This document shows, piece by piece, positions 12,421 to 23,389 of a stretch of 64,000 bases of DNA (its first letter is position 1; each line of letters opens with the position of its first letter). The stretch spans positions 27,897,014-27,961,013 of the forward strand of contig CP141144.1 in the NCBI GenBank assembly GCA_035235625.1. The letters run 5' to 3'. Position numbers and translations under genes: made by a program. Under the pieces are notes generated by a model. The model was not told the DNA's origin and ran no database searches. It saw nothing but the letters and a program-made list of their open reading frames with translations. Origin of the DNA: Saururus chinensis. Lineage: Eukaryota; Streptophyta; Magnoliopsida; Piperales; Saururaceae.

Positions 12421-12479
12421 GGTTACCATTTCTACCCCCTTTATTTAGCTAATGGACAGAAATTACAATGTACATTCAT

Positions 12480-12800
12480 GGTCTTAGAAACACGATTTCT
12501 AGAAAGTGTTGTGTTACACTAAACGATTTTGTACATGCATCGTGTTATTGATAGCATGAACTAGTTAATTATCGTGATGTGGAGGAGATGATAGTTTGAT
12601 TTTTTGTATATACACATGATATACTATATATATATATATATCATGTAGTCAGAAACACGCCCAAAGGGTTTACATGTTACCAATTACATGATAAGAAAAG
12701 AATTTTATAGAATATTATATTTTTCCTGAAATATGTGTCACCAATCACACAATATTGGTAATGGTAATGTCGTGTTATCGATAACATGACAATAGCTTTA
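12480..12800. repeat. Inverted-repeat-rich spacer (CGTGTTA...TAACACG)
   Basis: Short inverted repeats recur, for example cgtgttatcgataacatg (about 12771-12788), with half-sites such as acacgatttc and catcgtgttattgat nearby. A (TA)n run lies near 12625-12642. Similar blocks lie at 13590-13900, 14455-14760, 23155-23380, 26840-27170, 40880-41110, 42170-42430 and 48780-49020. Confidence 0.65.
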
Positions 12801-12984
12801 AATAAACCACCCATTTCCGAAGAGTCACTTCAATTTACGCTGTCACCATTTCCCAAAGAGTCAATACAATGTCTGGCATATCAAACGTAAATCCGAATCA
12901 CCAATTTGTGAGGAGTCATCTCCAATTTCCAATGCTTCCAAATTTGAATTGTCGATAATAAATCCATAGCTCTTGTTAGGTCAA

Positions 12985-13250
12985 GTAACCATTCAGTGCC
13001 CATTGCCAGAAGTCTACCGGGAGAATGCTTGCCCAAGGAACTTCAGCACTGAGACAGATAGAACACCATCCATCTCCATGAGCACAACATGGTGAGCCAT
13101 CCAAGGGAAAATGTGGGAGCCATTGAGACATTGCAATAGCACCGGATCACGATTTGTCACCCTCCGAGGCGGATGAGTAGACCGGTGTGGGTATGGTCCT
13201 CACTAGCCTTTGAGGAGGATGAGTCATACTTTGGTGTTAATTCATTGCCT
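12985..13250 (+). pseudogene. Coding-like stretch, unrecognised
   Basis: One + frame reads SLPGECLPKELQH, then after stops HLHEHNMVSHPRENVGAIET, then ICHPPRRMSRPVWVWSS. The composition looks protein-like despite three stops, but I do not recognise the family. It lies between the transposase tail and the Ulp1 remnant of copy 2, so it could be a captured or MULE-associated exon. Confidence 0.3.
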
Positions 13251-13589
13251 TGATTGTCTAATCGTACTTTATCTAATGGCTAACAAGGCTGTGGACATAG
13301 AGACAATTGGTGTATGGTCCTCTATAAAATTTGTGCACAAATTTTCCACTATTATTTTGACTTTGTTTTATGAGTCACTTGCAAGTGGTGGGGAAGACGA
13401 AGTCGAGGAGACTAAGCGTAGAAGGGGAACGCATGGTGGTGGATTGAGGGCTTTTTTGAGTTTTTTTTTTAGGATTTGTAAATAATATCAATGTAATGGA
13501 CTACTGTTGTGTAAAGAAATATATTAATAAAAATTATATATTTTCCCCCATACACATTTGTCTACAAGTATTTATTTTGTTCCATACAC

Positions 13590-13900
13590 GCTCATCTTAA
13601 ATGTACACCGATATTAGTAAAGGTCGTCTGCTTGGACATACGACTAACGTGGCAATCGTATGTGTACTAACACGATATCAATATAGGTCATATGATTGGA
13701 CTCATGGCCTAATGTGTCTTTCTGTAAGTACTAACATGACTGACAACAAATGTACATATGTCATGGTATCAGTTACACGATGAAGGCCAATTCGTGTAGA
13801 GAATTACACGATATGGAATCCAAAAAAATAGTTCTCAATTACTAAATTGTGTATTGTCAGTAACAATTGACTATTTATAATTTGTGTATTATGCGTGTAT
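13590..13900. repeat. Inverted-repeat-rich spacer
   Basis: The same style of DNA as 12480-12800: half-sites such as actaacacgata, gttacacgatga and attacacgatat recur at short intervals, with scattered inverted partners. It ends just before the Ulp1 remnant. Confidence 0.5.
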
Positions 13901-13923
13901 AAATTGTAAATTGTTTATTGCCT

Positions 13924-14320
13924 AATTACAATTCATCCACATCTAAGTCGAATTCTAGATCAATTTGGTCCCAAAGAATTGCTGCACAAATATGAGGCCT
14001 AACCAAGTTTGTGATCTCACCTTGGGTAAAATCAGGTTAAAGGACTCCTCCGGACAGCTTTGCTATATAATACATGATGTACACACCACAATCTTCATTG
14101 GTTTCTTGAAATGGGCATTTGTTGATCTTCGTCAATGGCAACTTGCACCCTTTATGTGCAGGACCCTCTCCATTTCATGGGCAACATGTTTCCTAATATG
14201 GTCCCTACAATGGACAATTAGAAAAAGTAAATGTCCAATGACGTAGATTGGAATGAAACTACTCTCAGTGTTAACATTCAGCCTCCTCATCAAGATGCCA
14301 ACGATTTTGGAGAGCATGTC
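13924..14320 (-). pseudogene. Ulp1/C48 protease domain, copy 2
   Basis: On the minus strand one frame gives the histidine block in the form YVIGHLLFLIVHCRD, followed by HVAHEMERVLHIK (about 14260-14150). A second frame gives FQETNEDCGVYIMYYIAKL (about 14117-14061), containing the oxyanion glutamine and the D-C-G-V block with the catalytic cysteine. A stop follows LSGGVL, and the frame continues to a natural end at 13924. The tryptophan after the catalytic histidine is a leucine, and the two halves are in different frames. Compared with copy 1 the cysteine half is better conserved and the histidine half worse. This was the 3' exon of a gene whose 5' exons reach 26720. Confidence 0.7.
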
Positions 14321-14454
14321 CTCCAGGCCATGCTACATCCCAACATTGTAATAGTGCTCGATTGTGAACTTCCTGAAAAAATAGTTAGGGTAATTGTTGG
14401 GATTTCTCACATTGCTCTCCTCTAGAAGTTAGCAGAAGATGTCTATGACCTAGA

Positions 14455-14760
14455 ATCATCAACAAACCAATTGTGTTAGTCATAACACAACGATTGACGA
14501 GTCGTGTTAATCACAATATGATATGTAAATATATTGTGTAATCGATAGCACAATTCCTTTCTACATCATGTAATCACAAATATGATAGCCATACAATGTA
14601 ATATCATATGAAACTTAGCGTGTTATTCATGCAATGATATGAGAACATTTCATATATCAATAAATCGATAAATAGAAGTGGTCTTTACCTCTTTTCATAT
14701 ATCGTATGATTCATAACACGCCATTTAATAAAATGTATGATCAATAATATGATAGTACCT
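14455..14760. repeat. Inverted-repeat-rich intron of Ulp1 gene copy 2
   Basis: Contains tgtgttagtcataacacaac (about 14472-14491) and further half-sites such as gtcgtgttaatcac and gtgtaatcgatagcacaa. It lies exactly between the protease exon (14320 and lower) and the linker exon (from about 14770), so it takes the place of an intron. Confidence 0.6.
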
Positions 14761-14769
14761 CATTCATTA

Positions 14770-15287
14770 TGCACTCTTGCCTAAGCTGAGATACGTAGTC
14801 AGTGTGGAGAAGCATCACCATGGGCCATTCTTTGTATGGGAGCGCCAGAAAATCCTAGATGGTCTCTTGATCTTCAACCCATTGAATCTCCATGTGGAAA
14901 ACCATTTTATATCAAGATAGTCGTGTGGAACGAAAGCGACCTCCTCCTTGTTCTTCTGCTACTCAGCGTGCTCTTCCAAATATATCACTTGGCGGACACT
15001 CTATAGTAGTTCCTCATCAACTACAGGGGTATCTGATATAGTGGCACTACTGTCACAACATTTGAGCCCACCATTTCTAGGGTGGGAGACTTTGCCTTTG
15101 GTTGAGGGATAACATATGGGCCAAGGACGGATGCCAATGGAACTTCATCCTTTGACTTTGCCTTTTGTGCCACACTTTCTGTGTGTCCCATCTTTGAAAT
15201 CTTCTCTTCAATGTAGTTTGCTATAATTCTTTGGCTTCTTCGAACCCTCAGTGGCCACCATCTTGGCTGGCTCCTCACCCTTAGATA
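14770..15287 (-). pseudogene. Linker exon of Ulp1 gene copy 2, 3' part
   Basis: The minus frame 15278-15021 reads LRVRRSQRIIANYIEEKISK and continues through a lysine/serine-rich stretch. The R-R-S-Q-R block resembles the PRRSKR block in the linker of copy 1. The exon is cut at 15287 by the 8-bp target duplication of the hAT element and resumes at 22784. Confidence 0.45.
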
Positions 15288-15431
15288 CTTGAGCCCAAGG
15301 GTGGAACTAGAACTTTATGTCCGGGGGGGCCAAGGAATAAAAATATGCATATAAATAAAAATAAAAATTAAATTAAATTATTATATAAAAATTAATATTA
15401 TTCAGTCTTAAAATTTTATAGATAAAATAAG

Positions 15432-15944
15432 TTACATAAGAATTGAATCATCATCTATCAAAATGGAACTCAGACAATCCTTCAAATCTTTAAAGTCTTC
15501 AATAATTGACTCTATAGTAATTTTTTCAGCATTCTCCCTTTCAATGTATACAAGCAAAGAGTCTGTCAAAAAATCATCCTCCATTTTGTTTTGAAGCCTT
15601 GTTTTGATAATATGCATGGCTGAAAATGATCGTTCTGTAGTTGTAGTAGAAACTGGAAAAGTAACCACAAGTTCCATTACTCGATAAACAAGGTGATAGA
15701 TTGTTAATCTTCTAGTTCCCACCAACCATTGGCACAATTCAGAAATAGTTGACATTTTTTTATACTGTGCATGTTGAACTACATTATGCTCATAATGGAG
15801 AAGTTGCATTCTCAATTGTTCTTTCTCATGATCTGTGAAGTCTCGCGGATAGAACTTGTCCACTAATTGACAAATGCCATCAATTCTAAAAGTTCTAGAT
15901 ACATCTTGAGGATCTAAAGCTGAGCTAAGGCTAAGCAACTCCAT
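15432..15944 (-). pseudogene. hAT C-terminal dimerisation segment
   Basis: This 170-residue open segment contains FPVSTTTTERSFSAMHIIKT and DDFLTDSLLVYIERE, the classic hAT dimerisation signature (P-V-S-T-x-x-x-E-R-S-F-S followed by a conserved helix). It is the best-preserved piece of the transposase, in one frame to a stop at 15432, about 135 bp from the element end. Confidence 0.8.
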
Positions 15945-17247
15945 TGATTGCTCATTAAAGAGACCATTTAGTTCTTGTAGTTGTGAATTTATTGCAGCAT
16001 AAAAATATCAACTCAGTAATGGTGCTCAACTGTAATGTCATCTTGTTGATGACGTGCTCGGCCTTATCTCCCAATATAATGAGCATTCATTTCCGGGACA
16101 TCTATATTGCATGCCACACAAAATGATTTAACATTGGCATGTAACCCATCCCATTTTTCATCTCTGAACTTTTGCATAAGTGCCTTTGTGGATGACACTA
16201 GATTTATGGCATTAAAAATGTCTTGAGATTAACATTGCAAAGCTTGACAAAGTGAATCAGTAATCTCTAGCAATTCATTCATGAGATGCAAAATGAGCAT
16301 AAATTTGAATGAAGTCATAGTCTCATAACTAGAATTTGCATCTCCTCGTTGGGAAGAAGTCCCTTTGTCGATGATCTTAAGTAAAACTTCACATGGACTA
16401 AACATTTTTATCAAGCTAGAAACTAACCTCAAGTGGGAACTCCAATGCGTATCTCCAACCCTTTGTAAAGTGCCAATCTGTTTAAGACCCTTTCCAGTCC
16501 CCAATTCATCAATGACAATCATATGTGCAATTTGAGCAGCTTGAGCAACTTTTAATTCATCGCTATGTTTGCAAGAAGCACCAACTGTCACGCCCTGGTG
16601 ATGCCCAACCCAAGCCGAACCGGTCCAAGGGCCGGTCAAGCGCGCAGGGGCAACGAAGGGAAATTTAGAAATGATTTAGCGGAAGACTTAACCCTAACCA
16701 CGGGCGATTTAACAAAATTACGGAGTACGCACAATCTTTTGAGCAAGAGTAAATAAGACGGAAAGAAAGAGTGTTGTTTATCACAAAGTAAACAACAAAT
16801 CTCAAACCCATATGCTTAGTTAACTAAAGCCCACACTGGCTCAAAATAAGTCTTAAGCAAACATAACTATAAAATGTGACATAAATCTAAAACAAAGAAC
16901 CCTACACAAAAGTTCTAAACATAAAGCATAAAACCAAAGGAAATTAAGTCACACAAAAGATCTCCACGATCACATCCAAGTCATCTCCAACCTTTCTTCA
17001 AAGACGAGATCCTGTCCGTCTGCGTGTCGCACCACGCAGCCCCAAAACAAAACACAAGAAAAAGGGGTGAGTTTAACAAACTCAGTAATGGTTAATACAA
17101 CTATCATCATTGAAAATACGATAGCATATTAATATAATCATTCAAATCAAAGATTGGCAAGGTGCATCATTTTCTGATCACACATACACATCACCTAAAA
17201 CTGCATCATAGTGTATAATCCACATAATGTCATTCACATCATAATAA

Positions 17248-17655
17248 CCTGCATGAATGTATCTCTAACATACATATTCCCTCATGCATCACATTATAAT
17301 CAACCTGCATGAATTTATCTCTAACATACATATTCCATCATGCATCACATCATCACAACCTGCATGAATGTATCTCTAACATACATATTCCATTATGCAT
17401 CATATCATAGCAACCTGCATGAATGTATCTCTAACATACATATTCCTGCATGAATGTATCTCTAACATACATATTCCATCATGCATCATATCATAAGCAA
17501 CCTGCATGAATGTATCTCTAACATACATATTCCATCATGCATCATATCATCACAACCTGCATGAATGTATCTCTAACATACATATTCCATCATGCATCAT
17601 ATCATCACAACCTGCATGAATGTATCTCTAACATACATATTCCATCATGCATCAA
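17248..17655. repeat. ~55-bp tandem repeat in solo LTR
   Basis: About eight copies of a unit built around cctgcatgaatgtatctcta and acatacatattccatcatgc recur every 55-56 bp, with one shortened unit near 17445. The related reversed LTR has a comparable but different array at 55880-56075. Confidence 0.9.
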
Positions 17656-17789
17656 CATTCTCATTCATTGTGTATGTATAAGTGTCACACACGCACACTA
17701 GTCCAACATGCAAGTTCATCCATACCCATAGAGAATAAACCTGCTCTTCATGACCAGAGCCCTCGAGCAAACACTTATCAAATAGACAT

Positions 17790-17919
17790 GCTCCTCAAGG
17801 CCAACGCCTACGAGCCACTCCTGCTCCTCAAGGCCAACGCTTTCGAGCAACTCCTGCTCCTCAAGGCCAACGCCTTCAAGCAACGCCTGCCCATCAAGTC
17901 TAAACTCTCGGGCAACCCT
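17790..17919. repeat. 33-bp tandem repeat in solo LTR
   Basis: Three clear copies and one decayed copy of a unit starting gctcctcaaggccaacgc recur every 33 bp (17790, 17823, 17856). Because 33 is a multiple of three, open frames run through it on both strands, but no known protein is encoded. Confidence 0.85.
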
Positions 17920-18909
17920 GCTTGTCCAGACTAAAGTCCCAAGCAACAACACCTAGCAAGCCGGTGCACTCAAACAAACCAGCTGGATTCTCAGGGTCCA
18001 ACGAATCATAAATAATCTCAATCCGCAAGACAAGTACACAACTCATCCCTACTTAACTCCATTTAACTAGACTCAACCCGGGGAGTACACTAGTTCCACC
18101 CAGGAACTCAAATCAAAACATGTCCTTTCGGACCAATCAAGTTTTCGATTAATCCACGACTGATCAATCTGGCACACAATTTCACCACATTTCATCCAAT
18201 CGGTCAAATTCGATTAACCTCGATGAAGCCTCAATTAGAAATCCATTTTCATGATGCATGCAACATGGTACATACGTGGGCAAGGCATACATGAATCCTA
18301 ATCCATGATAAGTGCTCTCATCAGCCCCTAATGCATCATTCATGATCACAATATCAAGCTTCAACATCATCATTTAACCCCCACATGTGTGTGTACCTAG
18401 TAGAAGCACTCTACACAATGCATGTCAACATGCTTGAAATTAAACTCACTACCACACTACACATGTGAATTACCATCTAAACATGAATTCCAGCAGAAAT
18501 CATAGGAGAAGAATCGTTGAAATCATAACTCAAATCAAAACTCAACCACAAAGGTTAAACACATATATGATCATTCATTTTATCATTGAGTCATGGCTTT
18601 CACTAACATCCACACATCAACTAACCACATTCTATCATGATAAATCAGTCCATTAATAGGTTGTAGTCCTACTGAAAATATGTTTAACCAAAGGGAATCA
18701 ATCATTCATAATTTCAAGATGATAATTCCAACATAATGCTACAAAACATAAGTCATGCTACAAATCTCTAATCATATATCTCAACTTCATAACCTCAATA
18801 GCATGCCTTTCCAGTAGCATAATATAGCTTAAAACACTCCACATTTATATGAAATTGGCAAGCTCAAGTAGAATCATCGAAATAAACATAATGCATTATA
18901 ACACAATTC

Positions 18910-19085
18910 TGTTGTGTAGCCGTTTGAACGCCCTTCAGGCCGTTCAATCGGCTAAACGGGAATATTTTGAAATTCACAGTTTGGCCGTTCGAACGCCCAG
19001 CATTCCGTTCGATCGGTTGAACTAAAAATTTGTTGATTCGACAGTGTTGCCATTCGAACGCCCAGAAGGGCCGTTCAAACACCAA
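18910..19085. repeat. Palindromic CCGTTCGAACGCC cluster in solo LTR
   Basis: Three paired units occur: gccgtttgaacgccc with gccgttcaatcgg, then gccgttcgaacgccc with ccgttcgatcgg, then gccattcgaacgccc with gccgttcaaacac. The halves of each pair are separated by about five bases. Two related units occur in each of the other family-A LTRs (54465-54580, 62725-62790). Confidence 0.75.
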
Positions 19086-20185
19086 CAAGGCAAAACATAC
19101 TATCTTCTTCCTTTCGCAATTTCAAACCGAGACACCATTGATAACACTTCAAATCCACATCTAACACCCTAATCATCATCAAAAGTCCTTCATCACTTCC
19201 AGAATGTTAAACCATATCATAATAATACAAAACCCCAAGAAATCGGGATTAAATATTTTTATTTTCTAATCATGCCATTAACACACCGAATTAAGCAACT
19301 CCATTCAAAATAAGCCAAAAAATCAAGAGTTTTACCATGGATAAACTGAATTTTCGAAGGTCCATTACTTAGCACTTGATTAAGCTCGGATTGGAGGGTC
19401 ACCCTTCTTGAAAACCTTACAAACACATTGAGTTTGAATTAAACTCCATTAAAAATTAATTTACCAAAGAAATCCTTAATTAAAACTTAGATCTAGGGCT
19501 TGTTGATCATAAAAATCAAAATTTGAAAGCTAGGGTTTGTAGTAAAATCCAAATCAGTAGTGTTTGATGTCAAAAAACGAATTGAAACAAAGGGGAAATG
19601 GTAGATTTAGAAGAGATTAAGAAGAAAGTCATGGTTTAGTGCTTAATTAGAGTAGGCTTACCTTAACACCTTCTAATTCGGCCTAATTGGGGATTAGGCC
19701 TGACCTCTCCTCCTCGGCCTATTCCCAAAAATGGAAATGGCTCAGGTTTGGCCTTTTATAGTAAGGGTTGGGGTATTTATAAGTAAGTTATGGGGTGTAA
19801 ATAGGAAAAGTAGGTTAAAATGGGTATTTTACAAATTTGAGCACTAATTAAGTCTAGAAAAATTCTAAAATTTTTTATATAACCTTAAGTAGATGTCTAG
19901 GTTCATTTGACTGAAAAACCAAAATTTCGACGGTGGGGCCCACAGGGGTCCCACCAAAACCCTAATTTTTGGAAAAATAGTAAAAATTCAAAAAAATCCC
20001 AAAAATTCACATTTCTTTTAAAATCACTTAAAACCACTAATCTTAAAGTTGATTTTGGTTAAAACCATCATAAATACTATTTATTCACGAAATCACCAAA
20101 TAAATCAGAAAACACGTTAATCTCACGATAACCAATATTTAAAGGAAACCAAAAACCGTTTTAAGATTAGGGATCTTACACCAAC

Positions 20186-20744
20186 AATATTGACAATCAA
20201 AGTCAATTTAGTAAAAGAATTGATGAATAGGGATAACATCTTTTGATGCTGCAACTAATGCCAATTGTAAGCGATGGGCAAAACAATGAACATAGTAAGC
20301 ATAAGAATAATCATTCAAAACCAAAGCTTGCAATCCATTTCACTCACCTCGCATATTACTTGCACCATCATACCCTTGCCCTCGAATATTCTGAATATCT
20401 AGATTATAATAAGACAATAATGAATATATCTCATTTTTTAGGGTCAATGCTGCAATGTTAGAGACATGAACAAGCCCAAAAAATCACTCTCGAACAAAAC
20501 CCTCTTTGTCGGCAAATCTCAAGACTATAGACATTTACTCTTTCTTTGACTCATCATGAGCTTTATCAACAATTATGAAAATTTTTGCATCACCCACTTC
20601 ATCATGAATTACCGTTCTCACTTTGGTTGAAATAATATGTAAAATTTCTTTCTGAATCATTGGTGATGTGTATGAGGCATTTCTTGGGGCATTGCTTAAC
20701 ACTTTAGCAACCTTGTCGTTATATTCACTTAAAAGATTCAACAT
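20186..20744 (-). pseudogene. hAT catalytic-core segment (DUF4371-like)
   Basis: The frame contains KVRTVIHDEVGDAKIFIIVD and KAHDESKKE up to a stop at 20535. Across further stops it continues with GQGYDGASNMRGEWNGLQAL (about 20390-20330), the G-x-G-Y-D-G-A-S-N-M block of this transposase class. The coding then runs into the solo LTR at 20180 and resumes at 16580 with CKHSDELKVAQAAQI. Confidence 0.7.
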
Positions 20745-21059
20745 TTGAAGAAAATTTCCACAATTAATTGAATCTAGATTTTCATCAAGACATCGAAAGG
20801 CACAACCTTGAAATGCAAGCCATCAGACAGAATCAATTTAGGCACTTAATCTTAATTGGTTATCTGCAATTTGCTCAGAAGTGAAATTATCTAACACCTT
20901 TTGAATATTTTGATCTTGATTCAACAAATCTTCTCATGATCTCTCAGCAATGTTATGAAAATAGTTAATAACTTTCCCTATATGATTCAGAAAGCACAAT
21001 CTTTTCCATTCCTAACTTTTTTTCAATTTTGAAATCCATCAATAGTGAATGCTTGTTGC

Positions 21060-21410
21060 CTAAAAACCAGGTCCAAATGGCTTATTAAAGAGAAAACATG
21101 GCAAAAAAAACACTGCATCTTTTGCTAGTGAATATTCCAACCATGAAGAAAATATCTTGAACCGTGAAGATTGAAAACTGTGAAGATAAGTAGTTGATCC
21201 AAACTTCGGATATTTAGAAAATATAGGTTGGTAAGGGCCAAGCTGAATATATGCTTGTCGAATTTCATCACCCTGATTAACATTATAATCCCAAATTTGT
21301 TGACGCAATCCATGATCCCACTCCAATGAACTAATATCAATTTCATTATTTTCAATTTTTTGAGATTTTGTACGGGGACTACTAGAATCTGGGATATCAG
21401 AAACTTGCAT
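21060..21410 (-). pseudogene. hAT TTF-type zinc-finger segment
   Basis: The open frame contains RQAYIQLGPYQPIFSKYPKF and WLEYSLAKDAVFFLPCFLFN, the TTF zinc-finger region at the start of ZMYM1-like hAT transposases. One of the usual cysteines is phenylalanine. Overlapping frames indicate a nearby frameshift. Confidence 0.65.
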
Positions 21411-22783
21411 TGATGCATTGCAAGTGTTGACTTCAGAAGAACTTTCATTCTTTCTTTTGAAAAATTAATCAATTGTAGATAATTTTTTCATATTCTACAA
21501 ATAAACAAATTATATCCATTATTCATTGCATACACATCTAACAGTTTTATTCAAAAATAAATAATATAGCATTATGATGACACTATTATGTTAAACAAAT
21601 AGAAAAAAAAAATTTAATTTGTAAAGAGTGCAACCCTATGCATTTGCAAATTAAATCAATTATCATTGTAATTACTAGTTTAAACATGAGAAGGGAATTA
21701 AAAAATTACCTATCCCGATTGTCAATAGAGTTGTGTGTCAATTATAAATAGAAGTTGCTATTTCTTCATGATATAACCTAGAAGAAAATTATAAAATTCA
21801 TTGGGAATAGAATAAAAATGATAATTTTTTTAAAAATTTGTTTAGACTTACCTTTGTCCTTTTGCATAAAATAAAATAGGTGAAGGGTGAATTTTGTCTT
21901 TACCTTGATGGTTTAAACTATGAACCCAAAGTCCAAACTTTGCTTTGGCTTGAACTTTCAAGAGTTGGACCTAGGAACAAATCAAAGATGAAGATGAGAG
22001 ATGGAATTTGAATTTGTCTTGTAGTGAAAAAATCTAAAATATAATGGTTAAAAGAGATGTACTTCATTCTGAGTCTTTTGACTAATGGAAAATAGATGGC
22101 CTCAAACTTTGCTTTAACTTGAAGAGAAAAACCTATGCACAAATCAAAGATGAGGTATGAACTTTCAAATTTTCTATTTGACTTGTATTGAAAAATATAA
22201 AAAATAATAAGTAGAAATGAAGTACTTTGTAGTACAAAAAGGAAGACGATGGGACAATTGAGAAGGGAAGGCTTTTCTCAGCTTTTTGGCTTGTAGTACC
22301 GAAAGTAATAATAAGAATGTACAATGGTAGAAGTTTTTTTTAACCCGTGAACAAAAAGAGGAATCAAGGAAAGGATTTTATGCCTTGTAGTACAAAAAGG
22401 AATGATAAGAATGGCAGAAGTAATTTGTTTTATCCCATGGACAAACGTGGGATACGATGGGGAAAGGAAATATCAATGTACTTAGAATTAAATGCACCTG
22501 AATCCCAATAATTTTGGGTATAGCTTATTAGGCAATGTGTTATCGTCCAATAGTTAAAAAGGGGAGTTGTTTCCCAATAAATTAGGGTGCAATTATTAAG
22601 GAGCATGTCATCATCCAATGGTTAAAGTCAAGATATTTTAATTTTAGGAATAGTTAGCTTAATTATGAGGGGGGCCAATGAAGAAATCTTGCTTTAACCA
22701 ACTAGGACTCTTATTATGCAGCATAAAACCGGGGGGGCCATGGCCCCCTACTGTCCTAAGGTGGCTCCACCACTGCTTGAGCT

Positions 22784-23155
22784 AATGGATTAGTGACCGC
22801 ATACCTCTCCGCCTGGGCACCGGAGGTAGGAGGAGTGTGATAGGGCCAGCATCTAAAGCTTTCTACTTCTTTGTTGTCAGTTTTATTTGCTTCTGAGGAA
22901 CCACTTCTTTATTTTGAGTCTTATTTCTACTTTTATCTTCTTTTTCATCCCGGGATTGTTCCTTGACCTCCCCGGATTGTTCCATGACCTCTTGGGATTG
23001 TTCCTTGATGTCTCGACATAAACAACATTTTTGTTTATTTTCCAGAAGAATCTTGTTACTACAGTCCTTTCAACCTTCAGACCTTTCTTCTTCTTTATTA
23101 GGGAGGCAACTTTCATCTCCCTTTTCTCTTCATATAAGAAGTAAACAATTGTATT
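22784..23155 (-). pseudogene. Linker exon of Ulp1 gene copy 2, 5' part
   Basis: The minus strand encodes a charged repetitive stretch in which units such as EQSGEVKEQSRDEKEDK recur, then a lysine-rich part. The repeated cc(t/c)cggattgttcc text on the + strand underlies the repeat. It is the continuation, across the hAT insertion, of the linker exon ending at 15287. I assign no function beyond a low-complexity linker. Confidence 0.4.
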
Positions 23156-23380
23156 AGTAAATACACGATATGTGAATCAAGAGTGTTTTAGATGACATGA
23201 TGTATCCCCCTATCGTATTTAAAAAAATATGTTGATATATACAGTCGTTTTATCGATCATACAACCACTACCATATCATTATTCTTATCAAATGACTATT
23301 TGTGTTTGTGTGTGATAGATTACATGATTATCCCCATACTAAAACAATAATGGAAAATGTCATGTTTTTCAAATTGTACT
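23155..23380. repeat. Inverted-repeat-rich intron of Ulp1 gene copy 2
   Basis: Half-sites such as atacacgatatg and gattacatgatt recur between the linker exon and the DUF1985-like exon. The inverted pairing is weaker than at 12480 or 26840. Confidence 0.4.
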
Positions 23381-23389
23381 TACACAAAA

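Larger units (their letters stand above)
16586..20180 (+). mobile_element. Solo LTR (family A), 3595 bp
   Basis: Starts TGTCACGCCC, ends GGGATCTTACA, and is flanked by the 5-bp duplication ccaac (16581-16585 and 20181-20185). No polymerase coding lies inside, so I read it as a solo LTR of a long-LTR retrotransposon. It has a block cgcaccacgcagccccaaaa followed by gtgagtttaacaaactcag (about 17067-17085), a tandem 55-bp array, a 33-bp array, a palindromic motif cluster and a conserved gtggggcccacaggggtccc block near 19935. Related LTRs lie at 53367-56662 (reversed) and 50519-63882 (fragmented). Confidence 0.85.
15432..21410 (-). pseudogene. hAT transposase (ZMYM1/TTF-type), interrupted
   Basis: On the minus strand the parts are in order. 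A TTF-type zinc-finger region comes first (21410-21060), then a DUF4371-like catalytic region (about 20830-20186, continuing at 16580-16229), then a hAT C-terminal dimerisation region (15944-15432). This is the layout of the zinc-finger MYM-type hAT transposases common in plants, which cut and paste the element in the nucleus. The solo LTR at 16586-20180 splits the catalytic region. Stops occur after KAHDESKKE (20535), after LCQALQC (16229) and elsewhere. In the zinc-finger region, where a cysteine pair is usual in F-C-L-P-C-Y-L-F, the copy has FFLPCFLF, so one cysteine is lost. It cannot encode an active enzyme. Confidence 0.8.
15296..22775 (-). mobile_element. hAT transposon with nested solo LTR
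   Basis: The ends are imperfect inverted repeats. The left end starts caagggtggaactagaac; the right end read in reverse starts cagtggtggagccacc; both run on into a G-rich ggggggcca block. Flanks carry an 8-bp near-duplication, cttgagcc (15288-15295) and cttgagct (22776-22783), as expected for hAT elements. The element is 7480 bp; without the 3.6-kb solo LTR (16586-20180 plus one 5-bp duplication) it would be about 3.9 kb. It carries a minus-strand transposase pseudogene and interrupts the linker exon of Ulp1 gene copy 2. Confidence 0.85.

Noticed and set aside
13210-13485. 91-residue + frame as a gene
   Set aside because: It has no recognisable domain and ends in a poly-F/T run; only the weaker coding-like stretch overlapping its start was listed.
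17248-17655. Repeats with regular spacing considered as a CRISPR array
   Set aside because: Units are directly adjacent with no unique spacers, in a plant LTR; it is an ordinary tandem repeat.
17647-17952. Open frames through the 33-bp array as a repeat protein
   Set aside because: The unit length is a multiple of three, so frames stay open on both strands; they lie in a solo LTR with no start context or family match.
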